Shown in pieces: positions 51,533 to 60,468 of a stretch of 64,000 nt of DNA. Source of the DNA: Leptolinea sp. UBA5203 (lineage in GTDB: Bacteria > Chloroflexota > Anaerolineae > Anaerolineales > Anaerolineaceae); assembly GCA_002412765.1 (NCBI GenBank), contig DHVR01000021.1, forward strand, positions 1 through 64,000, given 5' to 3'. Made by a program: the position numbers and the translations under genes. Each line of letters starts with the position of its first letter. Position 1 is the stretch's first letter. Under the pieces are notes generated by a model, which was not told where the DNA came from, made no database searches, and saw nothing but the letters and a program-made list of their open reading frames with translations.

Positions 51533-52756
51533 TTAGAGCGTACTTCGGCGTAAGGTAACCACAAACGCCGGCAGGGTCAGCTTTGGAATTACCCATAGCG
51601 TGGCCGCGTAGAAGACAAGAATAAAAACAGGAATCATCACAATGGCCGTGGAAAGATCGGCCCAAAAGGCCAACCAGCCGGCCACAAATGGCCCAATACT
51701 CTGGGCAATGGAAAGTACCACCGTATAAATACTGATCCGTCGGCTTACCAGATCAGAATCAATGCTGCCATCCAGCGCCAGGGCGGCGGTAGTTACGCGC
51801 GTGGTGCCAAAGGCCAGACCCATCAAACCTATAACGGCCAACAATCCGGCGCCCAACCCCACAAAGGGCAGCAGCATGGCGCTGACGGATAAACCGCCGA
51901 TGCCCCAATGCGTCACCTTCTGAGCATTGATGCGTGCCAGAATCTGCCCCGAAAAGGGACGGATGGTGGCAGCCAGGATCATTTTCAATCCGGAAAGAAA
52001 GCCGATCATCGAAAGGGTTAAGCCCTTGCTGATGGCGTATAAAGGGAAGAGGGTATCAAAAATGACGATGATACTGGACATGGCAAATCCACCCACGATG
52101 CCAAACAACCAGACATACGGTTTGCCGGAATCGAATCCGGCGGCATTCTGCGGCGTTTGATCCATGGTAGTACTAACAGCCTTACGCTTCACCTGGTCGG
52201 ATAAGAAGCCAGCCGCCAAGCCGACTAACGCAATACATATCGCGCTGAACAGGAAAGCCCAATGGAAATCAATTTTATCCGCGATCAAACCAGCCAGATA
52301 AGCGCCGATCCCGTTCCCGGCAGCTATCCCAGCCGTATACAGCCCTACCGCAAATCCGGGATGGATGCGGTCCGGTCGGCGTTCCAGCGCGACGGCGTAG
52401 AGAATGACAATCATCACGCCGATACCGGCAGCATTCAGACTGATGCCAATCCAGATGCCGCTGAATTGCGGCAGGCCAGCCAGGATCAGCGTACCCAACG
52501 TTTGAACCAGAATCGCGCTGATGATAATGGGGCGTACCTGCCTGCCTTTGTAATAAAAGCCGGAGATCAGCACAAAAACCGCTTCCAGAATCGAGAGCAG
52601 CGCCATGGCGGAACCAATCATTTGCACCGGCTTTTGGATGGATTCCAGGTAGGTGACGATCAGAAACAGAAAAGCTCCCTGTCCGGTGGCTAGCAGAAAA
52701 ATCATCGCCAGGCAAAGATAGAATGTGTTGCGCAATTTCGGTGAATCGTTTTCCAT
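51533..52756 (-). CDS. Major facilitator superfamily transporter
   Basis: 407-residue membrane protein with about 12 hydrophobic segments and a hydrophilic central loop (SDQVKRKAVSTTMDQTPQ). MFS motif-A-like FYYKGRQVRP after TM2, and LIADK near TM5-6. I start at the ATG at 52756, nine bases after AAAGG; readings from 52789-52792 have no ribosome site. Located among dipeptidases and M24 genes, so it may import or export peptides, amino acids or their breakdown products. Substrate unknown. Confidence 0.85.
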   Translation of the reverse strand: MENDSPKLRNTFYLCLAMIFLLATGQGAFLFLIVTYLESIQKPVQMIGSAMALLSILEAVFVLISGFYYKGRQVRPIIISAILVQTLGTLILAGLPQFSGIWIGISLNAAGIGVMIVILYAVALERRPDRIHPGFAVGLYTAGIAAGNGIGAYLAGLIADKIDFHWAFLFSAICIALVGLAAGFLSDQVKRKAVSTTMDQTPQNAAGFDSGKPYVWLFGIVGGFAMSSIIVIFDTLFPLYAISKGLTLSMIGFLSGLKMILAATIRPFSGQILARINAQKVTHWGIGGLSVSAMLLPFVGLGAGLLAVIGLMGLAFGTTRVTTAALALDGSIDSDLVSRRISIYTVVLSIAQSIGPFVAGWLAFWADLSTAIVMIPVFILVFYAATLWVIPKLTLPAFVVTLRRSTL

Positions 52757-52810
52757 TAAGATAATACCTTTAATTTTTTTTGCATTCATCAAAATTCATC
52801 AGAGCCAAGT

Positions 52811-53947
52811 TCAAGAAAATGGAATGATACAGTGTTCCAATTCCCGTGGATAATTTGTCAGTCGCCTGCAGCCTGTTTCGGTAATGACCAGAGTATCGGA
52901 ATGGCGGAAACCGCCGTACCCTGGCACATACAATCCCGGTTCATCACTGATGATCATGCCAGGCAGCAGGATGGTATGATCCCCGGCTTCAATCCAGGGA
53001 GCTTCGTGCTCCTGCAAGCCCTTGCCGTGCCCCATGCGGTGACGCAAAAACTTCTCAAAACCAGCCTCGCGGATCACATCCAGGGCGGCTTTATTGACTT
53101 CTGCACAGGTCACCCCCGGCTTGGCTGCTTCCATACCCGCCTTCCAGGCGCCGTACATGGCATTAAAATAAGCCAACTGCTGCTTATCGGGTTCGCCTAA
53201 TATGAAGGTGTGTTCACTTTCGGATTCATAGGTGGCAACCAGTGCGCCAAACCCAGCTTCCACAATATCCCCAGCCTGAGGCAGACGATCGCTCATCAAG
53301 CCGTGGGGAAACGCGGAGTGCGGGCCGTACAGCACAGCACCGTTGGTCACCCCAAGATTGACCATGACCAATTCACCCATGTCTTTCTGCATGTGCTCAA
53401 CGGTCTTGGCACGGGCGTAGTTATAGGCATCCATCTCGTTCAAACGCAGCAGAATGGCTTCACGGGTCTTTTCGACCAGCATATCCGCGTAAAATCCGGC
53501 TTTCTCCATAATGGCAATTTCTTCAGCATCCTTGACCAGACGCATGGTGTAGACCAGATCGCTGATCTTAATATCCGGGCGTTTGGCACTGACCATCTGC
53601 CATTCGCGAACTTCCAGTTTATCCACACCCAGACGTTTGTACTGTTTCATATCCGCCAGCATCCACTCCAATACCGGAGGAATACCGGGGAAATCAAAGT
53701 AATGCTTGATGTCTTTCACCCATGTTTCTTCGGCCATTTCTTTTTCAAGATGCGGCACATACAACGTGGGATTCCCATTCGCGGGAATCAACAGCCCAAG
53801 GTTTCGTTCAGTGGACTGATGAAAAAATCCACAGGCATAATAGATATTAAAATTATCCAGCAATAAAATCGCGTCCAGACCTTCATCCGCCAGACGGGAT
53901 TGAATTTCTATTGTTTTTCGTTTGTACCAATCCGTAGTTAATTTCAT
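52811..53947 (-). CDS. M24-family creatinase/prolidase-like hydrolase (copy 3)
   Basis: 378-residue pita-bread enzyme. The prolidase ligands are altered: the two Asp become Glu (VEAGFG and ESESEHT), the His in GHGKGLQEHEAP and the Glu in SDEPGLY are kept, and the last Glu is Ser (GFRHSDTL). The pattern YESESEHT, GPHSAFPHG and GGFRHSD looks closer to creatinase and ectoine hydrolase, which work without metal, than to aminopeptidase P. The ATG at 53947 has GGAGG five bases upstream; a TTG at 53959 is not supported. Adjacent to a near-identical paralogue. A C-N hydrolase on a modified amino acid is the best guess. Confidence 0.83.
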   Translation of the reverse strand: MKLTTDWYKRKTIEIQSRLADEGLDAILLLDNFNIYYACGFFHQSTERNLGLLIPANGNPTLYVPHLEKEMAEETWVKDIKHYFDFPGIPPVLEWMLADMKQYKRLGVDKLEVREWQMVSAKRPDIKISDLVYTMRLVKDAEEIAIMEKAGFYADMLVEKTREAILLRLNEMDAYNYARAKTVEHMQKDMGELVMVNLGVTNGAVLYGPHSAFPHGLMSDRLPQAGDIVEAGFGALVATYESESEHTFILGEPDKQQLAYFNAMYGAWKAGMEAAKPGVTCAEVNKAALDVIREAGFEKFLRHRMGHGKGLQEHEAPWIEAGDHTILLPGMIISDEPGLYVPGYGGFRHSDTLVITETGCRRLTNYPRELEHCIIPFS

Positions 53948-53978
53948 GGCTTCCTCCAATGCATGCGATGTCTCAGGC

Positions 53979-55112
53979 TTAATGAATCGGTAGAATACAG
54001 GTTTCCAACTCGCGCGGGTATTTGGTCATCCGCCGGCAGCCTGTCTCGGTAATCACCAGGGTATCGGAATGGCGGAACCCGCCGTACCCCGGCACGTATA
54101 AGCCAGGTTCATCACTGATGATCATGCCGGGTTTCAAAATGGTGAAATCACCGGCTTCCACCCAGGGAGCTTCGTGTTCCTGCAGGCCCTTGCCGTGCCC
54201 CATGCGGTGGCGCAGGAACTGTTCATACCCGGCTTCCCGAATCGCATTCAGGGACGCCTCATTGACCGAGGCACAAGTGACACCAGGTTTGGCCGCATCA
54301 ATGCCGGCTTTCCAGGCAGCATACATGGCATTGAAATAAGAAATGGTTTGTTTGCTGGGTTCGCCGTACAGGAAAGTATGTTCACTTTCCGATTCATAGG
54401 TATACACCAGCGCGCCAAAAGCAGCTTCAATAGAGTTTCCATTTTCGGGTAAGCGGTCGCCCATCAATCCATGCGGATGTGCGGAATGCGGACCATATAA
54501 TACAGCCCCATTTACCAATCCTTGATTGACAAAGGTCAATTCGCCCAGCTCTTTCTTCATGCGTTTGACAGTTTCGTCGCGGGCAAAATGGAAGGCGTTA
54601 GTTTCAGTCATTTTATTAAGAATGGCTTCACGGGTCATTTCGACCATATAGTCCGCATAGATACTGGCAGTATCCAGAATTTCAATTTCTTCGGGATCCT
54701 TGGCCAAACGCATGGTATAAACCAGATCGGTGATTTTGACATGCTTGTTGAGCGTCTGGATAAAGTTCCAATCGCGAATGCCCAGTTTATCCACGCCAAT
54801 ATACTTTCCAGGCAGGCCTTCCATCATCCACTTGAATACATGCGGTTCCCCGGGGAAGTCAAAATAATATTGCACATCCTTCACCCAGGTGGCTTCGGCC
54901 ATTTCTTTTTCCAGGTAGGGCACGTAAAAACAGGGGTCGCCGTATTGGGGAATGTAAAACCCCAACGGGCGTTCTGTGGATTGATGAAAAAAGCCGGTGG
55001 CATAGTAAATATTGAAGGGGTCCAGGAGCAAAATTCCGTCAATCTGCTCCTCTTCCAATCCAGCTTGAATTTGTTTAGTTTTGCGTTTGTACCAATCCGT
55101 TGATAATTTCAT
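53979..55112 (-). CDS. M24-family creatinase/prolidase-like hydrolase (copy 4)
   Basis: 377-residue paralogue of the next gene, beginning MKLSTDWYKRKTKQIQAG and ending with FRHSDTLVITETGCRRMT. The same ligand changes are seen (IEAAFG, ESESEHT, FRHSDT) with His in GHGKGLQEHEAP and Glu in SDEPG retained. The ATG at 55112 has AAGGA eight bases upstream. The shared N-terminal string TDWYKRKT and long conserved blocks show tandem duplication. The conserved creatinase-like pocket in both copies argues that both are functional enzymes. Confidence 0.83.
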   Translation of the reverse strand: MKLSTDWYKRKTKQIQAGLEEEQIDGILLLDPFNIYYATGFFHQSTERPLGFYIPQYGDPCFYVPYLEKEMAEATWVKDVQYYFDFPGEPHVFKWMMEGLPGKYIGVDKLGIRDWNFIQTLNKHVKITDLVYTMRLAKDPEEIEILDTASIYADYMVEMTREAILNKMTETNAFHFARDETVKRMKKELGELTFVNQGLVNGAVLYGPHSAHPHGLMGDRLPENGNSIEAAFGALVYTYESESEHTFLYGEPSKQTISYFNAMYAAWKAGIDAAKPGVTCASVNEASLNAIREAGYEQFLRHRMGHGKGLQEHEAPWVEAGDFTILKPGMIISDEPGLYVPGYGGFRHSDTLVITETGCRRMTKYPRELETCILPIH

Positions 55113-55150
55113 GGTCTGCTTCCTTTTTCAGAAAGGGATAATGGAATACT

Positions 55151-56686
55151 TTAATAAACGGCGCCGTCTTTTTTCCACTGCTTTGGATCTTCATACGCCC
55201 GGCTGGTTTGGGGATTATTCACCAGGGCAAAACGAGTATACAAATTTCCAATCATCTCATCTGCTTTTTCCAACGCCTGCAGCGCCACCCCATTGGAATA
55301 GGTAGTCAGGAAGGCAGCGGCCAGGGCTGGATTGTTTTTATGAAGTTCCAGTGCCGTTTTTTCGATGGCGGGCTGAAGGGTAAATAAGTTTTCTTCAAAA
55401 GCGTCCCACTCCGGACGCACCACATCCACACTGACTTGATAAAACAAATTCATCAAGTTGCCGATGGTTTCAAAGATCCAGTAAGCGGAGTCTTTGATAT
55501 AGTGGCTGTGGGCACCGCAATCCCCCAATTGATAAGCGCGCGGCGTTTCCGTGTTGCAGGCATAAAAGGGCATATGAGGGCCGGCAGCCGTGGCTGCCAA
55601 TCCTGCCCAAAACAGACCGCCGATGGCGTTGGGTAAAAAGTCCCGGCTTTGCACTACCCAGGAGGCAATAGTCTGCGGGCAGCCGATCACACGGCTTTTA
55701 TTCCATGCGGGAGCATAACGATAATGTCCCGTAGCGGGATCAATGATATTTTGGCCGCTGTCCTTCTGACCGTACTCGTCCAATTCCGTTCCGGCGTAGG
55801 TGTCTTTCAAAACCATCAGCATGTCTGCTGGAGTCAGCAGCCGATCCGGTTTATTAAAAAGAGGATACGTCTTGGAAGGTTCGTAGGCATCCAGTGCCAG
55901 GCTGGGAGCGAGCAAACTGATCCCCCGCCAGACGCGATGCTGGGAATAATAAGGCTGTTCCAGATCGCCGCGCGGGCGATTGCGGGTGGCATCGCCATAG
56001 GCCAGGGAGGCATTGAACTTGCCGTCTGTTTTGGGATTCCACAGGCCGTGTTTTTCGGCAAAGGGAATCAAGTCCGCATCGCAGAGATAATTCTTTTTAT
56101 CGGTTGGGTCAATTTCGGCCAGGCGGAAGGAATTGCCCATGACCACAAAGCAGTCATCGGGGACACGCGCTGCGGCCCAGTGATAACCTTGATATTGCTC
56201 AAACAGCCAGGCTTCCTGTGGATCACCGACGATGTAATTATCCGTTCTGGCGCCATACTGTTCCGTCATGGAGCCAAGAAACTCCACGGCTTCGCGGGCG
56301 GTTTTGCAGCGTTCGAGAACCAGGGTCATGATGTGATCTCCAACCACGGTCTCGGGCCAGGGGGTCAGGGTTTCCACTTCTTTCTTGACCCAGCCGCCAG
56401 TGGATGCACCGGCACTGAGTTGGAATTCATTCACCCCACCCGAGATCATATGAATCTCATCGCCGGGTTTGGTACGCATGGTACAGGTGTAAGCGTAAGT
56501 TTCTTCAACCTGGGGGATGACCAGATGGTTTGAATCCGGAATGCGCAGCATTGCCCCCTTTGGGTATTGGCGTCGTGGAAATGACGCCAATCGCTGGGCT
56601 TCCGTTGAATTGGAGTCACAATTTCTTGCCACCATCACGGAGCCGTCCGCGGTGGCTTTTTTTCCTGCAGCCATCATATAGCACAT
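55151..56686 (-). CDS. C69-family dipeptidase (PepD type, copy 2)
   Basis: 511-residue Ntn-hydrolase dipeptidase with Cys at position 2 directly after the initiator Met (MCYMMAAGKKATADGSVMVA). Shared features with copy 1: GASTGGWVKKEVETLTPWPE, TDNYIVGDPQEAWLFEQYQG and NPQTSRAYEDPKQW at the end. GAGGA lies nine bases before the ATG at 56686. It follows the M20 gene by 27 bases; the M20-C69 pairing is repeated in reverse order at 49-51 kb. Confidence 0.93.
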   Translation of the reverse strand: MCYMMAAGKKATADGSVMVARNCDSNSTEAQRLASFPRRQYPKGAMLRIPDSNHLVIPQVEETYAYTCTMRTKPGDEIHMISGGVNEFQLSAGASTGGWVKKEVETLTPWPETVVGDHIMTLVLERCKTAREAVEFLGSMTEQYGARTDNYIVGDPQEAWLFEQYQGYHWAAARVPDDCFVVMGNSFRLAEIDPTDKKNYLCDADLIPFAEKHGLWNPKTDGKFNASLAYGDATRNRPRGDLEQPYYSQHRVWRGISLLAPSLALDAYEPSKTYPLFNKPDRLLTPADMLMVLKDTYAGTELDEYGQKDSGQNIIDPATGHYRYAPAWNKSRVIGCPQTIASWVVQSRDFLPNAIGGLFWAGLAATAAGPHMPFYACNTETPRAYQLGDCGAHSHYIKDSAYWIFETIGNLMNLFYQVSVDVVRPEWDAFEENLFTLQPAIEKTALELHKNNPALAAAFLTTYSNGVALQALEKADEMIGNLYTRFALVNNPQTSRAYEDPKQWKKDGAVY

Positions 56687-56713
56687 AAGTCTTTTTCCTC
56701 TACCCCGCCCCGT

Positions 56714-58093
56714 TTAGGACTTGGCTCGCTGCGCAAAGGATTCCATAATGGCCGCTGCAAACTTGATTCCACGGATATAGGAATCAACCGGCATATTCTC
56801 ATTCGGGGCGTGTAAATTGGATTTTGGCGGGCCAAACCCGGTGATCACCACCGGCATGTCCACCACTTTCTTGATGATGTCTTCCTGAGTCAAGCCGTTA
56901 ACCACCGGGACATGTCCGAAGATTTCCGTGGCAGCTTCAATAATCGCCTGAGCTAAATCTTCATTATAGGAAATCTTGTAGGGGGTACCGCGGGCAGTTA
57001 ACACCTTGACTTCAATATCCTTGAAGCCGCGTTTCTCCAAATGGGCTTTGAGCTTGATTGCCTGTTTTTCCGGCAGCAAAGCTGGCGGCAAACGGAAATC
57101 AATTTTTGCCGAGGCGGTCGAAGGCACAATGGTCTTCAGTCCTTCACCCAAATAACCACCCTTGATGCCGCAAATGGTGCAGGTACCACCGTATTGGCGT
57201 TCCTTCATTAATTCATAGGGAGTCTTTCCCCAGGGTAATTCTTTAATGCCAAAGTGATGCAGGACTTTATCCACTTCAATACGGGCAGATTCAGTGCGCA
57301 GTAAGCCTTCATCCACATCATCCGGGGCTTGATAATCCTCAAACCATCCATCAATGGTGATTTCACCCTGCGGCCCAACCATGGTGTTTAAGGCTTGTAC
57401 CAGTCGCCAAGCAGGGTTGACCACCCAGGCAGCGTCGCCGGAATAGACGTCATGTTCGGGGCCGTGGGCGATCAGTTCAACATACAAGATGGCCTTCAAG
57501 CCAAGCTCAATCTGGGGGGCATTGGCCGAGGCGGAGATGTCTCCATCCAGGCAGTGCATGCCGTCCGCTTGAATATCTTCAGTGTGTTGAATACACCAGG
57601 TTTCCAAATGAGGGCTGCCGACTTCTTCTTCGCCCTCAAACAAATATTTCAAATTTAAAGGAGCTTCCCCAAGAACCTGCTGGTAGGCATAGGTCGCTTT
57701 GGCAAAAGCCATAACGCCGCCCTTATTGTCGCAGGCGCCGCGGCCGTATATGATGCCGTCGATGATATGGGCTCCCCAGGGGTCAGATATCCACTCTTCA
57801 AAGGGTTCCGGAGGCTGGACATCATAATGACCATAGCACAGCAGGGTCTTTTCTGCTGCGCCGTTGGAATGGGGAATATTTGCATAAATAATGGGGGGTG
57901 CACCATCAACCGGTGATTTAATCGCCGGGATATTGTCTTTTTTAAGCAGCTCAATTAATAAATCCGCACATTCTTCCACCCCCAAATTCTGCGCTTTTAC
58001 ACTCGGTTGTCGTAATAAAGTTTGCAGGTCTTTTACAAACTCGTCGCGATGGGCATCAATAAAATCAAATACAGGTTGAAGTCTTTCGTACAT
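56714..58093 (-). CDS. M20-family dipeptidase (copy 2)
   Basis: 459-residue dinuclear-zinc dipeptidase. Active-site segments: CYGHYDVQPPEPFEEW, GRGACDNKGGVMAF, EGEEEVGSPH, CLDGD and NLHAPNENMPVDSY. Same architecture as copy 1 but clearly divergent, so specificities may differ. The ATG at 58093 has GGAGG four bases upstream. It is the first gene after a 123-base gap with a strong hairpin behind the aminotransferase gene. Confidence 0.93.
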   Translation of the reverse strand: MYERLQPVFDFIDAHRDEFVKDLQTLLRQPSVKAQNLGVEECADLLIELLKKDNIPAIKSPVDGAPPIIYANIPHSNGAAEKTLLCYGHYDVQPPEPFEEWISDPWGAHIIDGIIYGRGACDNKGGVMAFAKATYAYQQVLGEAPLNLKYLFEGEEEVGSPHLETWCIQHTEDIQADGMHCLDGDISASANAPQIELGLKAILYVELIAHGPEHDVYSGDAAWVVNPAWRLVQALNTMVGPQGEITIDGWFEDYQAPDDVDEGLLRTESARIEVDKVLHHFGIKELPWGKTPYELMKERQYGGTCTICGIKGGYLGEGLKTIVPSTASAKIDFRLPPALLPEKQAIKLKAHLEKRGFKDIEVKVLTARGTPYKISYNEDLAQAIIEAATEIFGHVPVVNGLTQEDIIKKVVDMPVVITGFGPPKSNLHAPNENMPVDSYIRGIKFAAAIMESFAQRAKS

Positions 58094-58160
58094 GATTCCT
58101 CCGGTCTTAAGGCTGGTATAGGTTTTCTTGACTGCCTAACCCCCCAGGTTATTTATAATG

Positions 58161-58193
58161 ACTCCTGCAAACCACAGAATGATTTGCAGGAGT
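58161..58193 (-). other. Intercistronic hairpin between aminotransferase and M20 genes
   Basis: An 11-bp perfect stem (ACTCCTGCAAA at 58161-58171, TTTGCAGGAGT at 58183-58193) with an 11-base loop. The minus transcript continues CATTATAAATAACC, with no U-run. Confidence 0.6.
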
Positions 58194-58216
58194 TGGAGGA
58201 GAAGAAATTCATCTGG

Positions 58217-59398
58217 TTATGAGCGGACCTTCTTGACAAACCGCTTCATTCGCTCTGCAGCGAGTTTGATGCGATCTGTTGGAGCAAGCATGGATATCCG
58301 CACAAATCGATTGGTTGGGTCGGCGAACAAGGCACCGGGGAAGATTAAAACTTTTTCTTCCTTCAAAAGGCGCAGACAAAATTCATCCGGGGTCATCCCC
58401 AGGCTGGCAACATCGGTAAAGAGATAGAAACCGGCGCGGGGTTTAACATAACTTAGGCCCATATCATGCAGCGCCTGGCTCATAAACGTGCGGCGCTCGT
58501 CGTAAATCTTGCGCATCTCACGCACACAATCCTGAGAACCGGTATACGCAGCCAGGGCTGCGGCCTGGGATACGGCCGGGCAGCAAATGGCGATGGTGTG
58601 GGAGGGCTCGGTCAGCATTTCGCAGATGGGTGCCGGGGCGGCCAAAAAGCCAACCCGCCAGCCAGTCATGGCATAGGATTTGGATGGTCCATTGAGGGTG
58701 ATGGTGCGTTCCTTCATGCCGGGGATGGCTGCCACACTGAGGTGCTTGGTGCCGTCAAAAATGATATTTTCATAAATCTCATCGCTGATCACGATTAGGT
58801 CGTGTTCCACAGCGATCTTGGCAATTTCGCGAATGGTATCGGCATCAATCAAGCCAATCGGGTTGCCAGGATTGACAATGGAAATGGCTTTGGTTTTCTT
58901 GGTGATGCATTTGCGAATTTCTTCTGGTTTATAAGCAAAGTCATCATCCGGGGTGACCTTGGCTTCCACAATTTTCCCGCCCCACATGGTGATGGCTTCA
59001 TCGTAGGAAGTGTAGCGAGGGGTGGGAACAATCACCTCATCGCCAGGATTGATGATGGCATAACAGGCCAGGAACATGGCCATTTCAGCGCCAACCGTAA
59101 CCATGATCTCATTTTCGGGATCATAATCCAGATTATTGTCCCGTTTCATTTTCTCAGCAATGGCCTTGCGCAGTTCGATGGTGCCACGTACGTGGGTATA
59201 ATGCGTTTTGCCAGTTTCCAGTGCTTTTTGGCCTGCTTCAATAATGTGTTTTGGGGTATCCAGATCCGGATCCCCACGCCCCATGGCGATCACATCATCC
59301 AGGGTAGCAGCAATATCCAGTAATTTGGTACGAATACCAACCCCAGGTAATTCTGCCAGATGATTCGATTTCATTCGGTATAATGCATTCTCACTCAT
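58217..59398 (-). CDS. Pyridoxal-phosphate aminotransferase, class I/II (aspartate type)
   Basis: 393-residue fold-I aminotransferase of the AspC/AlaT-like group. Substrate-binding region YTHVRGTIELRKAI, PLP-binding VTVGAEMAMF, NPGNPIG, DEIYENIIF (Asp and Tyr) and the PLP lysine in GPSKSYAMTGWRVG; C-terminal Arg in NRFVRISML. I start at the ATG at 59398, seven bases after GGAGAGG. It overlaps no gene and follows the deacylase gene closely. It may take the amino acid released by the deacylase or the dipeptidases. Confidence 0.92.
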   Translation of the reverse strand: MSENALYRMKSNHLAELPGVGIRTKLLDIAATLDDVIAMGRGDPDLDTPKHIIEAGQKALETGKTHYTHVRGTIELRKAIAEKMKRDNNLDYDPENEIMVTVGAEMAMFLACYAIINPGDEVIVPTPRYTSYDEAITMWGGKIVEAKVTPDDDFAYKPEEIRKCITKKTKAISIVNPGNPIGLIDADTIREIAKIAVEHDLIVISDEIYENIIFDGTKHLSVAAIPGMKERTITLNGPSKSYAMTGWRVGFLAAPAPICEMLTEPSHTIAICCPAVSQAAALAAYTGSQDCVREMRKIYDERRTFMSQALHDMGLSYVKPRAGFYLFTDVASLGMTPDEFCLRLLKEEKVLIFPGALFADPTNRFVRISMLAPTDRIKLAAERMKRFVKKVRS

Positions 59399-59419
59399 GT
59401 CCAAACCTCTCCAAACCAC

Positions 59420-60418
59420 TTATTTATGAACTAACTCGGTAATTTCACCGTCAAATTTTGCATAGAAAACAGCCCAATCCCCGGTGTGGGTGGATGGGGT
59501 GGTACGCATGCCGAAAGCAGCACCGTCACAGGGGGCAACAACTTCCTGTAATACTTCACCCTGCAGGTTGTATATCTTGGCCATCAACTCGCCCTTCTTG
59601 TAGGGTTTCTTGAAGGCAAAATCAGGTTCGGCAACAAACAGTCCGCTGAAATCGGCCAACACAGTTTCCTGTCCACCGGTATACCATTTTTTCTCATAGC
59701 GGGGAGTGCCAGGCAGCATCTTGTAGTGATACAGGACGTTCAAAATGGCATCCGCAATTTCCCGGCCATCTTTAAGAAAATCCAGAGGCATGGTGTGGGA
59801 GTATCCACCCAATTCGATGCTGATGGCAGGTTTGCCCTGATCGTGCAATTCGGCCATCGGGCTGCCCTTGGGATGAGGGGATAAAAAGATATAATCCCAG
59901 CCCAAGCCCATCGCCTGACCTAATTCCAAAGCAGCATCAGAAGGGGCACGGAACATGGTCTTATCCAGGAAGGAGTGATCTCCACCCGAGTGAATGCTGA
60001 TTTCCATATCAGCAGAAGCAACCAAAGCCTGCTTGTGTGCCCAGGCGACACGCTCGGTAAAGCGGCCGTCAGGGGAACCGGGATAGACACGATTCATGTC
60101 ATAGGCGAACATATCCAATGGATTGCCGCGGTCACCGGCTTCAAAAGCAGGTACATTCATGGCGGCTACACAAACCACAGCACCGCTCAATTTTTTTGGA
60201 TCAATATCATGAATCAAATTAATGATGGCCAGAGGACCCTGGGGTTCGTCGCCGTGAATACAAGCATTAACCCATAAGACAGGACCGTCTTTGGCACCGT
60301 TGATGATGGTTACCGGCATGGATGCTGGCCGACCACTTGGGTGATTGGTGGCAAGAATCTCTCCGTGTGCAATGGTTCCAGGTGCCGCTACTGCAGTACC
60401 AATTTCTCGTTTTGCCAT
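59420..60418 (-). CDS. Succinylglutamate desuccinylase/aspartoacylase-family deacylase (second)
   Basis: 332-residue AstE/AspA-family zinc enzyme. Zinc motif in ACIHGDEPQG, NRVYPGSPDGRFTERVA, His in SIHSGGDH and Glu in ISIELGGYSH; C-terminal beta domain KKGELMAKIYNLQGEVLQEV. The ATG at 60418 has GGAGG five bases upstream; a longer reading to 60460 is not supported. It sits between a tandem VOC gene and an aminotransferase. Hydrolysis of an N-acyl amino acid to carboxylate and amino acid is expected, with the aminotransferase as the next step. Confidence 0.87.
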   Translation of the reverse strand: MAKREIGTAVAAPGTIAHGEILATNHPSGRPASMPVTIINGAKDGPVLWVNACIHGDEPQGPLAIINLIHDIDPKKLSGAVVCVAAMNVPAFEAGDRGNPLDMFAYDMNRVYPGSPDGRFTERVAWAHKQALVASADMEISIHSGGDHSFLDKTMFRAPSDAALELGQAMGLGWDYIFLSPHPKGSPMAELHDQGKPAISIELGGYSHTMPLDFLKDGREIADAILNVLYHYKMLPGTPRYEKKWYTGGQETVLADFSGLFVAEPDFAFKKPYKKGELMAKIYNLQGEVLQEVVAPCDGAAFGMRTTPSTHTGDWAVFYAKFDGEITELVHK

Positions 60419-60468
60419 AAAAACCTCCGCTTTTAAGAATGAAACATTTTTATAGGCCAAATGGATGA

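Noticed and set aside
53210..53866. Plus-strand open frame of 218 codons
   Set aside because: Antisense to the M24 gene at 52811-53947; its His/Phe/Gln-rich translation is typical of a complement frame.
55649..56533. Long open plus-strand frame of 294 codons
   Set aside because: It lies entirely antisense to the well-supported C69 dipeptidase gene, has no recognisable domain, and follows from codon bias of the real gene.
58802..59323. Plus-strand open frame of 173 codons
   Set aside because: Antisense to the aminotransferase gene with no motif of its own.
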